Below, piece by piece: positions 26,137 to 34,625 of a stretch of 64,000 nucleotides of DNA (position 1 is its first letter; each line of letters opens with the position of its first letter). The translations under genes and the position numbers were made by a program. Under the pieces are notes generated by a model. The model saw only the letters and a program-made list of their open reading frames with translations. It had not been told where the DNA came from and made no database searches. Source of the DNA: JAWSVE01 sp033852115 (GTDB lineage Bacteria > Pseudomonadota > Gammaproteobacteria > Pseudomonadales > Cellvibrionaceae); NCBI GenBank assembly GCA_033852115.1, contig JAWSVE010000006.1, forward strand, positions 310,001-374,000, read 5' to 3'.

Positions 26137-28278
26137 TTAGTCTTCACTTATCGGCGTCAATACCAATTTATCAATTAAGTAGTTACCCTCGCTACCAATG
26201 GAGCGCAACGCTAGCATTCGGCTAAAGTTGGGTAGGTTAATGTCATACTCTACCTTGCCTTTTTCACCGGCGTTAATCGGTGGCAAGTTGATTCTGTCGA
26301 ATACAGGTTGATCATTCACTTCCAATTTTAATCGCGAATTGACTGGCTCGTTATACTCAACACCTTGGTAGACAATGGTAAGCCTGTATTTGCCTGCAAT
26401 AATCTCAAGGTCTTCCCATTTAGCGCGGTCATTGCGGGCGGAGAAGCTTAGAAACCCAGTATCGGTAAAGCCTGGTACGGCGGACTCCAAAGATGCTTGT
26501 TGATTAAATTGATCGATCGTGTCGGCGGGAAGCACATGGCGTTTTTTGGCTTCCACGCGACGCGTTGGAAAATCGAAGGAAACGGCATCTGTGGTCGTAC
26601 ACACACCTTCTTCAATACAATTCTCTAGTGTAAACAACTCCCACATTTGTTTAATGTCACGAGAATACCGGACTACACCGAGATCAACCTTCACATCTTT
26701 AATGCTTTTTGTATCACAGGCTTTCATCTGTAACGTCGAGCTCCAATCTGTATGAGATCGTCGCAATTCTTCCGGCGTAATTAAACATTCTCCCGTATTA
26801 CGGTTGACGATTAAGCCCTGCTCGAGCATGGCCCACTCTTGCGTGCTTCGCTCGTCGCGTTCGAGGTCGAGGTCGTATTTACATGCGGATAAATGCAGGT
26901 CGGTTTTATTCTCGGCTAGATCCAAACACAAGCCGGTAGCTTCGTTAATCACAATCCCGGTTTTGTCATGTACTCTCCAACTATCAATTGCACTTTCTCG
27001 CTCCACAACTGCAACACCATTACGTTCGTATTTACCAAAGCTACAGGGCTCTGTCGTCAACGCCGTGTCGCCCTCGAACTCGAGCGAGGGTTGCAAGCAG
27101 TACGCGGTATTGAGGTCGGTTGTATGGTTGTAAAGTTCAGCCGCTACCAAAAACAATTGCTGCCCTTTAAAGTAATTCACACTATCGACAAAGTCACGGT
27201 AACTCTCATCACGGGATTCAAATAAACCTTGCCACATTTCTTCGTAGCGCTCGGCCGTTGCCCGCAAATTGCGATCTCTTCTGGCGTACCACGTATTTGC
27301 GGAAATACCGTTACAGGGGTTACCCTTACATCGGCTTTCATAGACTCCGGTATTATTATCCGCATCAGTGAATGTGATTCGATATGAACGATTCCATGTT
27401 GAGATAAACCCATTGTCAACTTTTTTAGTGAACTTGTATTTAGCAGTCGCAAGATCACGAGAGGATACAAACTCAGCAAAATGATCATTCGCTCTAACAA
27501 TACCTTGTATTGCGCGAATACGAGACTGTTCTATTTGCAAGTTGAGGTGGTCAAACGCGGTTTGGTCTAAATCATCATGTAGACCGTATAGCTCCACAAG
27601 CACGAGATGAATATTGTATTTAAGAGCATAGAGGTGTGGTAAGAATGACACTTGCGTCCATTCGTTGCCGGCACTGAACAAGGTTTCTGCTTGCTCGATA
27701 TCACCGACGATATTACTTAGCTCGGTAATTAGGATAAGCAAATCTGTTTGGCTTAACTCGCCTTGTTCCGCTAGCAATAACCGATCAGTTCGCGATTCAA
27801 ATTCAAGCGAGAAGTAACCAAACAAATCGCGCATTTGTTGGCGTTGAAGATCTGTCAGCGCAAGGTCAATTTTTCTATCCACTTCGCGCATAATCTCTTC
27901 CCAGGTAAACGTCAGACCACTAGCTCCATTACACGTAGAGGCTACCCCTGCGCCGCCCCCTATCTTAAGAAGGTCAGACAGGATGCCTGATCCAGGAACT
28001 AGCTTTATCAGGCTTTCAAGTACTTTAAGTCCGCCTTGGACTTGTTTGTCACAAAACCCTGGGGAACTTTGTGATTCAACTTTATTTAAAAAATCCTGCC
28101 CTTTGTTTTGTGCCCGAAAAAGCAGCTCGCTTGATGAGCTTGCCGATAAATAGGAAACGTTGAGGTGCGAGACATCCAGCACCTCTTGAGCCTGTAAGTT
28201 TGTGCTTAGCGCGGCGGCCATCAATACACCTGCGGCGAGTGTGTTTTTGTAATCCGTTAACGTCGTGTGATTTAACAT
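26137..28278 (-). CDS. Secreted Cry delta-endotoxin-like protein with ricin-like and CBM-like modules
   Basis: 713 residues with a signal peptide (cleavage near LQA-QEV). Residues 85-300 resemble the helical N-domain of Cry toxins: LESLIKLVPGSGILSDLLKI like the first Cry helix, then FTWEEIMREVDRKIDLALTD, and LPHLYALKYNIHLVLVELYG (213-232), which matches the Cry helix motif plLsxYaxaaNlHLxLLxdaxxyG. Residues 390-550 look like a ricin-type beta-trefoil (YCLQPSLEF, GLCLDLAENKTDLHLSAC, GECLI). Residues 580-713 resemble a CBM6/35-type or endotoxin C-domain (GKYRLTIVYQGV, RSIGSEGNYLIDKLVL). The N-domain of Cry proteins forms membrane pores, and the other modules would bind glycans. GGAG lies nine bases before the ATG. 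Family assignment is from memory of motifs; target organism unknown. Confidence 0.7.
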   Translation of the reverse strand: MLNHTTLTDYKNTLAAGVLMAAALSTNLQAQEVLDVSHLNVSYLSASSSSELLFRAQNKGQDFLNKVESQSSPGFCDKQVQGGLKVLESLIKLVPGSGILSDLLKIGGGAGVASTCNGASGLTFTWEEIMREVDRKIDLALTDLQRQQMRDLFGYFSLEFESRTDRLLLAEQGELSQTDLLILITELSNIVGDIEQAETLFSAGNEWTQVSFLPHLYALKYNIHLVLVELYGLHDDLDQTAFDHLNLQIEQSRIRAIQGIVRANDHFAEFVSSRDLATAKYKFTKKVDNGFISTWNRSYRITFTDADNNTGVYESRCKGNPCNGISANTWYARRDRNLRATAERYEEMWQGLFESRDESYRDFVDSVNYFKGQQLFLVAAELYNHTTDLNTAYCLQPSLEFEGDTALTTEPCSFGKYERNGVAVVERESAIDSWRVHDKTGIVINEATGLCLDLAENKTDLHLSACKYDLDLERDERSTQEWAMLEQGLIVNRNTGECLITPEELRRSHTDWSSTLQMKACDTKSIKDVKVDLGVVRYSRDIKQMWELFTLENCIEEGVCTTTDAVSFDFPTRRVEAKKRHVLPADTIDQFNQQASLESAVPGFTDTGFLSFSARNDRAKWEDLEIIAGKYRLTIVYQGVEYNEPVNSRLKLEVNDQPVFDRINLPPINAGEKGKVEYDINLPNFSRMLALRSIGSEGNYLIDKLVLTPISED

Positions 28279-28587
28279 CGGATCATTCTCCTTCTTTGTA
28301 ATACTTTTCTAGAGTTGGTGACACTTTGTGTGTCGGGTGCGGGTTTAATGCGAGAAGCAATTAATCCAGTCGAAAGGGCATACGGGTGGTTTTTTGAAAA
28401 GTTGCGGTTGGGGATAAAAAATTTGGAATTTTTTTGGTGGGGGTTAGTTTGCTTGTGGAGACAATCCGCAAAGAATATTTGAGCGCCAATAATGATTAAA
28501 TTGGCGCCACGCACTATTGTTGATTTGGTTTGTTTATTAGCCAAGAGTGCGTTTGCGGGGATAGCGTCAGTTGAAGAGCTGGGTATC
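28279..28587. other. Upstream region of the Cry-like gene
   Basis: This gap contains the putative ECF promoter at 28381-28433 and a leader of about 100 bases. The right part (28434-28587) shows no gene that I can support; a minus-strand frame here lacks protein-like character. Confidence 0.4.
28381..28433 (-). promoter_or_regulatory. Putative ECF sigma promoter P3
   Basis: On the minus strand AAATTTTTT (28416-28424), AACCGCAACTTT (28398-28409) and, 13 bases on, CGTA (28381-28384) repeat the layout of P1 before lipoprotein A. The twelve-base AACCGCAACTTT is identical in P1 and P3, although the genes are unrelated and 20 kb apart on opposite strands. Confidence 0.5.
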
Positions 28588-28881
28588 GGAGTGCTTGGCA
28601 CGGTTTACCTGTAAGGCGGGCCAGCCAGGACACGCGTGAATGCATCCATGCAGCTCTCTTCGGCGTTATTGCCATGGACGGTATGTATGCAGACAATGCA
28701 GGAGCAATTGTCTGCCCTGCCTCAGAAGGTCCTGTCTAGCCCGCCTTACAGGTAATCCTCATTGGGTGGTTGCTTCTCGCCTTGGGGGAGTAGGGGAAAT
28801 GCGTTGCAGCATATCCTTCAAATGCTGAACGCCTGTAACAGCCAGCTGGTCCAGGTGCCTCCTAAATCAGACTGCTGCTTG
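28588..28881. repeat. MITE-like interspersed repeat, copy 2
   Basis: The core at 28602-28758 is 157 bp, like copy 1, with about ten substitutions. Terminal inverted repeats and the inner GCAGACAAT / ATTGTCTGC hairpin are kept. Flanking similarity extends left to CGGAGTG and right to CAGACTGCTGCTTG (28868-28881). Confidence 0.8.
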
Positions 28882-29049
28882 CAAAGAACATGGATTTTTC
28901 TTCATCTTTATTAAGCTGTTGATCTAAAGACGTTTTTCCCACCACCCTCGCATTTGACAGCACTGTATCTTTTACATACTGTCCAAGGCAAGAAGACCAG
29001 GTAGCTAGATATGCGATTAACACACATGTCATCAAAGTAAGGAAAACAA

Positions 29050-29271
29050 ATGAAGTTTAATATGACAATCAAGGAAAATTATGCGTCATTTTATGATGAA
29101 AGTAGAGATAGGCACATCTTCGTTGATAGTTTCGACAACGAAACATTCGAAGTGCGTATAGGCAACCTTGAAGAGTCTACTGCAGCTGGTGAGTTAACCG
29201 CTAAAAGCGATGAAGAACTTAATGAAATGCTCGAGTCCCTCTATTTGGAGTTTGTTGGAGGCGGGCAATGA
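29050..29271 (+). CDS. Small acidic hypothetical protein, first of a phage-like pair
   Basis: This 73-residue acidic protein starts at ATG 29050 after AAGGAAAAC. It has no membrane helix or signal. Its stop overlaps the start of the next gene (ATGA), indicating translational coupling. No family is recognised. Small acidic proteins directly ahead of an uncharacterised partner often act as antitoxins or phage accessory proteins; that is inference only. The 170 bases between the MITE-like repeat and this gene hold no other feature. Confidence 0.55.
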   Translation: MKFNMTIKENYASFYDESRDRHIFVDSFDNETFEVRIGNLEESTAAGELTAKSDEELNEMLESLYLEFVGGGQ

Positions 29272-29642
29272 TCACTGAAGGAGAATTGAGAACGCTTGAA
29301 GACTCTGTCAATGCAATGCTTTATGACGACAACATGTCATTTAAACTTTCAGTTCACTTTACCCGAGATAGAGTGAACGATAAACGAAATGATCCAATGA
29401 TCAAACTACGAGAGTTGCAAAGTATCTTTAACCGTATCAACGCGTTACATAAATCACGCATTGCAGCACTTAAACACAACGACACCTTCAACATACGGTG
29501 CGTTACGTCACATATAAATATGCCCTGCGCAGTAAATAAGAAAAGCGTTAATATCAATGGGCGACATCAAGAAAATATTGTAATTACTATTATGCGTAAA
29601 AAAACATGGGTGTCTAAAGACCCTGTAGAGTTTGTTGTGTGA
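29268..29642 (+). CDS. Hypothetical protein resembling small phage proteins
   Basis: This 124-residue protein overlaps the preceding gene by four bases. The pattern VHFTRDRVNDKRNDPMIKLR followed by a C-terminal ITIMRKKTWVSKDPVEFVV recalls small uncharacterised proteins of T7- and T4-like phages with an HFxxDRxNDxRN motif and an IAKTVMRK-type end. This comparison is from memory and has no known function attached. The paired acidic gene upstream and a HEPN-like gene downstream suggest a mobile or defence-related setting. A short hairpin (AGCGGC / GCCGCT at 29653-29672) follows, without a T-run. Confidence 0.55.
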   Translation: MITEGELRTLEDSVNAMLYDDNMSFKLSVHFTRDRVNDKRNDPMIKLRELQSIFNRINALHKSRIAALKHNDTFNIRCVTSHINMPCAVNKKSVNINGRHQENIVITIMRKKTWVSKDPVEFVV

Positions 29643-29720
29643 GCGATCACAAGCGGCTGTTATTCGCCGCTAAAAAACTCGGCGGGACGCCTAATGTAGC
29701 GCCCCAAAGACGGAGATTAA

Positions 29721-30365
29721 ATGCCGACAGTATATGAAGCGAGTTTCGATGGTTCGAATACCGTAAGATATTTTCATATATCGTTAGTTCGATTGTATTT
29801 AGACCAAGCTCATGATAATGCGAGAGCTTCTATTTCCGCTGATCCTGGTGATGAACTAGTTGCAAGCATCACATCGGTTATGTTCTCTACTATGGCCATA
29901 GAAGCATTCGTAAACGAGATTTCAGTAGATATTTTAGAAAAGGATGAACTGAATGACTTCATAAGACTTCGGTCGCCCTACAAAATGGAAAAGGGTGAGG
30001 GATCTGTTTGTGCAAAATTACGGATAATGTTTGATAAGAAATTCAACTATAAACTAGAAAAACAACTCACCCAACAAATTATCAAACTAGCGAATTATAG
30101 AAATAACTTAGTCCACTATAAATTGAGCGATACTGCGGGAAAGCTGATTATGCCACCTATTAAGCATACACAGCTTGAAGATGGTGGGGCTATATCTACT
30201 ATCGATTTTATGGCAAAACCTAAAAGATTTGAACCATCCTTTGTGAATAGTATTAATTCTAAATCAGCAGTTTCGGGATTTAATACGGCTCTTTCAGTTA
30301 TTTTAAAATGGGGTAAGTTATCCGGTGTTGATGATTGCATTCCTGGATTGAGTATAATCGACTAA
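29721..30365 (+). CDS. HEPN-like domain protein, possible RNase
   Basis: This 214-residue soluble, mostly helical protein has TMAIEAFVNEISVDIL, typical of the HEPN helix that starts with an xxxEAfxNE pattern, and later LANYRNNLVHYKLSD, containing RNNLVH. This fits the RxxxxH active site of HEPN ribonucleases found in toxins and anti-phage systems. A strong ribosome site (CGGAG, seven bases before ATG) fixes the start. It sits between a phage-like gene pair and a convergent DUF2726 gene. If active it should cleave RNA in the cytoplasm; no dedicated nucleotidyltransferase antitoxin is visible beside it. Confidence 0.65.
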   Translation: MPTVYEASFDGSNTVRYFHISLVRLYLDQAHDNARASISADPGDELVASITSVMFSTMAIEAFVNEISVDILEKDELNDFIRLRSPYKMEKGEGSVCAKLRIMFDKKFNYKLEKQLTQQIIKLANYRNNLVHYKLSDTAGKLIMPPIKHTQLEDGGAISTIDFMAKPKRFEPSFVNSINSKSAVSGFNTALSVILKWGKLSGVDDCIPGLSIID

Positions 30366-30428
30366 CAATCCAATGCTTTCGAACCCGGTTGCATCTATTA
30401 ATGTAAAGACAATTAAGGTGCAGCTCCC

Positions 30429-30977
30429 CTAAATGCACTTGTTGGCAGTTTCTAACATAGGCAATATTCTATTTTTTATATGTTGATCAATCGATATTAG
30501 CTCCGAATCATATACTTCGTGATAAATAATATTAGCTTTTTCAAGTGCCAGCTTTTTGTTATGGTCACGTTTTTTTGCATTGCCCTGAAAGTGGCCTTTT
30601 CCATGGAATTCAATAACCAACAATGGGTTAAATCTTTTGTTAGTTATACAAAAGTCTGCTCTTTTTGAATTTATAGCTCTGTAGCCACTCTCATCACCAC
30701 AAGCAAGAAGCTCACCTAAACTCACTTGTGAGTGGACATAATATTCTCTTTTAAGGTGCTTAATAAGAGACCAATAAAGAGTCTCTTCCCCTTTATTTAG
30801 GAGCCTTTGAGATGTATAGCTATTTCGCTTAATTGTTTGTGTTTGCCTGTCTTGATGATCTCTTTCGAAGCCGGAGCTTGTGAAACTTCTCTCTCTACGA
30901 GTATTTTCTTTCGCCTCAATATGAGAACCTTTGAATATAGAGGCGATTATTTCCCAAAGCAGCTTCAATATGTTCAT
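30429..30977 (-). CDS. DUF2726 (PD-(D/E)xK nuclease-like) protein
   Basis: This 182-residue protein has a short hydrophobic N-terminus (ILKLLWEIIASIF) and a C-terminal DUF2726 domain. The motif KRADFCITNKRFNPLLVIEF has the D...ExH layout of a PD-(D/E)xK fold (Asp in RADF, Glu in VIEFHGKGH), followed by KKRDHNKKLALEKANI with basic residues typical of the family. DUF2726 proteins are thought to be nucleases or nucleic-acid-binding proteins and may be membrane-linked here. The gene converges on the HEPN-like gene with 63 bases between the stops. Exact function unknown. Confidence 0.7.
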   Translation of the reverse strand: MNILKLLWEIIASIFKGSHIEAKENTRRERSFTSSGFERDHQDRQTQTIKRNSYTSQRLLNKGEETLYWSLIKHLKREYYVHSQVSLGELLACGDESGYRAINSKRADFCITNKRFNPLLVIEFHGKGHFQGNAKKRDHNKKLALEKANIIYHEVYDSELISIDQHIKNRILPMLETANKCI

Positions 30978-31036
30978 TGTACTTGCAAATCCGTATTGAG
31001 TGGCAGCTAGGTAGCTGCCTGTCCATAAACGTATTT

Positions 31037-31510
31037 TTAGTCAGAATTTTTCTTGTAAAAAGTTTTTTCTAGTGCGAAGAAGTGGGATGTAAGCTTCGAT
31101 GACAGATAGGATTTTCGTTGCTCGTCGTACTCTTTTATTCGAAACATAACCTCTGCCTTTTTTACTTCAATTACATCCGGGCTATTTCCAAAGTTTGGGT
31201 GATTCAACTTTATTATTACTTTATGTTGCCCCAACATTGGCTTTATGGATTGATGTGTCCAATATAAGTCGGCCAATGGTTCAATATGAATGCTGGCATT
31301 ATCTCCAAAAGAATTATCGTAGAAATACTCCACCTCAACGAATACAGATTCATCAGTTTCCTCCACAACACTCGCAGATAGAATCTGATTTTGTCTCGAG
31401 CACAAAATACTAATATCAGTGTCAGCACCAATACTGAAACCAGATATAAATCCTTCTTTAGCATCACAAGAAGCTAGAAATGCTACGAATAGTAATAAAA
31501 AAGCCCTCAT
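31037..31510 (-). CDS. Small lipoprotein, hypothetical
   Basis: This 157-residue protein has a short lipoprotein signal (MRAFLLLFVAFLASC, lipidated Cys15, then DAKEG). Asp at position +2 would favour inner-membrane retention by the Lol rule known from enterics. The mature part is beta-rich (VFVEVEYFYDNSFGDNASIH, HKVIIKLNHPNF). I recognise no family. It lies 60 bases downstream of the start side of the DUF2726 gene on the same strand and is AT-rich like the rest of this island. Confidence 0.6.
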   Translation of the reverse strand: MRAFLLLFVAFLASCDAKEGFISGFSIGADTDISILCSRQNQILSASVVEETDESVFVEVEYFYDNSFGDNASIHIEPLADLYWTHQSIKPMLGQHKVIIKLNHPNFGNSPDVIEVKKAEVMFRIKEYDEQRKSYLSSKLTSHFFALEKTFYKKNSD

Positions 31511-31826
31511 ACTTTTCCCTTTCTTTGGTCAACAATTTAATTTGGGCATCAAGTATCCACATCTAGGTACATAAGTCTATATATTACGAACCGTATTTTT
31601 ATAGACTAATTAATATTCAAATTTATTGTGTTTGTCAGTTACTCTGCCACTACGCTGAATATTCAAACAAGCCTTAGTAACAAATAAGCCCGCGACACCT
31701 TCAGTATCGCGGGCTTTCTGTAGTAGTCGACAGCATCACTTCTGAAATGGATTACCGTCAACGCGCACGAGCTAACCCCTTAACCATCTGGGCATGCTTT
31801 TTTAAGAAAGCTCGCCTTAGGTAGAA
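31511..31826. other. Intergenic stretch with terminator
   Basis: The only supported feature is the GCCCGCGA hairpin at 31683-31719. The remaining AT-rich sequence contains the upstream region of the small lipoprotein gene but no motif that I can name. Confidence 0.4.
31683..31719 (-). terminator. Terminator hairpin, GCCCGCGATA family, copy 1
   Basis: AAGCCCGCGA / TCGCGGGCTT stem downstream of the DUF4234-like gene (minus strand). Nearly the same hairpin occurs at 32516 and 33806, each behind a minus-strand gene. Confidence 0.7.
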
Positions 31827-32300
31827 CTATGCATTCTTCAAATCATGGAGCTCATTAATTTTGTATTGCAAATAAATGACTTGTAATAGAAATGTGAGAA
31901 AGCCGCCTATCTTAACGTTACTACCTACCGATAGTAGTTTTAGTTGATTCTTAAATGCAAACACCCACCAATAATAGAAAACGAAATATACTATGGTAGC
32001 GCCTATCAATATATTCAGATACAAAATCTCCGACAGCATTGACTCAGGCATGTAGGAAACAGGGAAATAGATGACATAGCTAATCATAGTAGTAACGATC
32101 AGCCATTTGGGAATAGGCTTAATGGCAACAGCATTGAGCATTTCCGTCCGCTTGTACAGCCAATACATATAATATATGCCTGCGGTAATAAACGTTAATC
32201 CAAACACGCCCCAGCAGGAAAATCGTGGTAATTGTAAATAGAGCTCATTGCCATCTGATGTTTCAAGATTGGCTTCAGGCGTCGAGTATGGGTTATTCAT
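31827..32300 (-). CDS. DUF4234-like inner-membrane protein
   Basis: This 157-residue membrane protein starts at ATG 32300; an in-frame TTG precedes it. A short N-terminal tail (NNPYSTPEANLE, a pattern seen in many small membrane proteins with DUF4234 or RDD regions) leads to four hydrophobic helices, for example WGVFGLTFITAGIYYMYWLY. The last helices are followed by KNQLKLLSVG and a cytoplasmic tail. The role is unknown. It has its own terminator and no operon partner. Confidence 0.6.
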   Translation of the reverse strand: MNNPYSTPEANLETSDGNELYLQLPRFSCWGVFGLTFITAGIYYMYWLYKRTEMLNAVAIKPIPKWLIVTTMISYVIYFPVSYMPESMLSEILYLNILIGATIVYFVFYYWWVFAFKNQLKLLSVGSNVKIGGFLTFLLQVIYLQYKINELHDLKNA

Positions 32301-32515
32301 CAATCTCTACCTTGTTTAGCGTTATTATTTATTGTGTTTTTGGCTATTTAGGGATTCGGAAAAATACTAATGAATCTCTTTTATAAGCAAGCAGTTGTAT
32401 CGCCATGCTTAATACAGCAATAGATGTAGGCTAAGTATCCACATTACTGCAAAGATGTCTAGCTATGCGCTAATGTGCGAAATCGACTGATACACTACAT
32501 TGTTGAGAAACACAA

Positions 32516-32551
32516 AATAGCCCGCGATATTTGCGGTATCGCGGGCTTTTC
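32516..32551 (-). terminator. Terminator hairpin, GCCCGCGATA family, copy 2
   Basis: A perfect stem AGCCCGCGATA / TATCGCGGGCT with loop TTTGCGG... lies behind the lipoprotein gene ending at 32599; the minus strand continues ATTTTG. Confidence 0.75.
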
Positions 32552-32598
32552 TTGAGACGATTCTTACTTACTTGATTTAGTATACTACGGGTAGACCA

Positions 32599-33624
32599 TC
32601 ATTGAGGCTTCAACGTAATGACAATGTTGATCTCGCTCGTTTTAGGCTTTGCCACGAGAGTATCTAGCCCGCCCATCAGCGGTAATACGTTTGTACCATC
32701 GTAGTGATATTCAACAACCAGTAAATCTTCAGTCATTGTTGTGACGGCACCAACGTGCATTTGGTGGATAAAATCGACTTGTCCTGTCGCTATTTCCTGC
32801 AATTGTGATAGCACTCCGAATTTGATTTTTTCAAGTTGCTGCAAGCTTTGCTGATCCATCACTTGGCGCTCTTCATACAGGTAGGGGTAATCATTGAGGC
32901 CATCGTCATTGGGTTGCGGAAATACATCAAACCTAAATTCTTCCGAGCCAACGTCTGCAAGATCCAGTGTCGTTTCATTACCGTTTTTGTCGATCGACTT
33001 AAGCGCTCCCTCTTGCGAGTAGTCGTAGTCTAACTTAAGAGTAAACTCGTATCCTTGACCAAATATTGACGGCTGCATGTGCGTCAGGTTTAAGAAAAAT
33101 TCTGTTCCGGTACCGGTGATGTGTTTTTCCATTTGTTTTACATCAGCAGCACTTGGAGATTCCATCGAATAGTCGAGTTGATAGGTTAGCTCCCCGAAGG
33201 TTTGCACGCTGTCGGAATCGCCTGTTTCGTAAAAAGGTGATGAGGTGAGATAGTCATAGCGTTCTCCATCCGATCCTTCTGGCATGTATACCGATAGATC
33301 CTCGGGTATTTCAACATCGAGCGATGTGTTGACATTTAGATTATAGGACCATTGAATATTGCTACTGTGCTCCGACCCAGCACTTGGTGTATTTTCCGAC
33401 GTCTCGTTATAGACTCCCGTCTGATTAACCAGTAGTTCAATACCTAACGTACCCTTGCGCCAGCCGTCGGCTACGTCGCCGACATTATCAGCTCTGTATT
33501 CATTGGGGTAGTTTTCTTCCTCGGTGAAAGCATCTTCATGCTCCTCGCCGGAATCCGAACAGGCAGTTAACAAGAGAGCCAAGCTACTTAGAACAATAGA
33601 GCGCGCTAGTGGTCCTGTTTTCAT
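32599..33624 (-). CDS. Lipoprotein, hypothetical
   Basis: This 341-residue lipoprotein has signal MKTGPLARSIVLSSLALLLT with lipidated Cys22 and an acidic linker (SDSGEEHEDAFTEEENYPNE). The mature part is beta-rich with repeated amphipathic strands (GTLGIELLVNQTGVYNET, FGELTYQLDYSMES, YEFTLKLDYDYSQEGALKSI) and no Cys other than the lipidated one. No family is recognised; it could be a surface adhesin or stress lipoprotein. Its terminator is copy 2 of the repeated hairpin. It is transcribed in the same direction as the pst operon but separated from it by a terminator. Confidence 0.65.
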   Translation of the reverse strand: MKTGPLARSIVLSSLALLLTACSDSGEEHEDAFTEEENYPNEYRADNVGDVADGWRKGTLGIELLVNQTGVYNETSENTPSAGSEHSSNIQWSYNLNVNTSLDVEIPEDLSVYMPEGSDGERYDYLTSSPFYETGDSDSVQTFGELTYQLDYSMESPSAADVKQMEKHITGTGTEFFLNLTHMQPSIFGQGYEFTLKLDYDYSQEGALKSIDKNGNETTLDLADVGSEEFRFDVFPQPNDDGLNDYPYLYEERQVMDQQSLQQLEKIKFGVLSQLQEIATGQVDFIHQMHVGAVTTMTEDLLVVEYHYDGTNVLPLMGGLDTLVAKPKTSEINIVITLKPQ

Positions 33625-33805
33625 AACAGTGGTTTACCTTTCGTTTAATATAGGGATAGTTAGCTAGGTGCACCTTGAGCGGCGCTTACGAAATGAATTA
33701 GGTCGTCCAGCTATTTATTGGGATTATTTATTTCAATTTATTCAGCGGTAGAAAACAAGTGCAGGCTTCGCAAAACAAAAAGTCAACGCAGCTTCTTCAT
33801 TCCAC

Positions 33806-33845
33806 AAAAAAGCCCGCGATACTTTTCAGTATTGCGGGCTTTTAG
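33806..33845 (-). terminator. Terminator of the pst-phoU operon, GCCCGCGATA family, copy 3
   Basis: AAAAAAGCCCGCGATAC / GTATTGCGGGCTTTT forms a strong stem, and the minus strand ends with TTTTTTG. A partial duplicate (AGTATCGCGAGCTTTTGG) follows immediately at 33846-33864. Confidence 0.85.
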
Positions 33846-33880
33846 TCAGTATCGCGAGCTTTTGGCGAAACAGCGTTGAA

Positions 33881-34597
33881 TTAATTCGCTTTAATGTGTT
33901 GCTCGATTTCAGACAAGCTGGCGTGGCGCACATCCTTGCCTTTCACCATATAAATTAATTGCTCGGCCAAGTTGCGAGCGTGGTCACCGATGCGTTCCAT
34001 TGAGCGAAGTGCCCATAGGACATTCATAGCGCGAGAAATGGAGCGTGGATCCTCCATCATGTATGTGACAAGTTCACGCATCGCCGTTTTATATTCTTGG
34101 TCGATCAGACGATCTTCTTTAACAACATTAACTGCCATCTCGACGTCATAACGAGCAAAGGCGTCCAAGCTGTTACGAAGCATACGCTGCACACCGCTGC
34201 CGATGTGACGTAATTCGGTGTAACCGTGTGGCGCTACGCCTTCTTCTGATAATGCGATAGCCATTTTAGCCACTTTATGCGCTTCATCGCCGATGCGCTC
34301 AAGATCGCGGACTGCTTTACTGACAGTAAGCACCATACGCAAGTCGCTTGCAGCGGGTTGTCGTTTAGCGAGTACCAAGGTGCATTGCTCGTCAATATCA
34401 ACTTCTTGTTGGTCAACTTTGTTTTCATCGCCGATGACTTGCATCGCGATTTCGCTATCAACTTCTTCAATCGCTTTTACAGCATTGAATACTTGAGTCT
34501 CGACTAATCCACCCATTTCCAACAATTGTGTTTTTAGCGCTTCAAGATCGCTATTGAACTGTTGCGAGATGTGGTTATCTAGATTTAGCTTGTCCAT
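33881..34597 (-). CDS. phoU: Phosphate transport regulator PhoU
   Basis: This 238-residue helical protein should link the Pst transporter to the PhoR kinase, damping the Pho response when phosphate is plentiful. It has the tandem PhoU helical-bundle repeats, with the metal-binding ERIGDEAHKVAKMAIAL in the first half and MERIGDHARNLAEQLIYMVKG in the second, both with the E/DxxxD pattern. Length matches E. coli PhoU. It is the last gene of pstS-C-A-B-phoU, 28 bases after pstB, and is followed by a strong terminator. Confidence 0.95.
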   Translation of the reverse strand: MDKLNLDNHISQQFNSDLEALKTQLLEMGGLVETQVFNAVKAIEEVDSEIAMQVIGDENKVDQQEVDIDEQCTLVLAKRQPAASDLRMVLTVSKAVRDLERIGDEAHKVAKMAIALSEEGVAPHGYTELRHIGSGVQRMLRNSLDAFARYDVEMAVNVVKEDRLIDQEYKTAMRELVTYMMEDPRSISRAMNVLWALRSMERIGDHARNLAEQLIYMVKGKDVRHASLSEIEQHIKAN

Positions 34598-34625
34598 AGT
34601 CTGTTACCAAATGCGTGTGTGGTTG

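Noticed and set aside
28272..28601. 109-residue minus-strand frame upstream of the Cry-like gene
   Set aside because: It covers the promoter-like element and leader, lacks family similarity and overlaps the Cry-like start.
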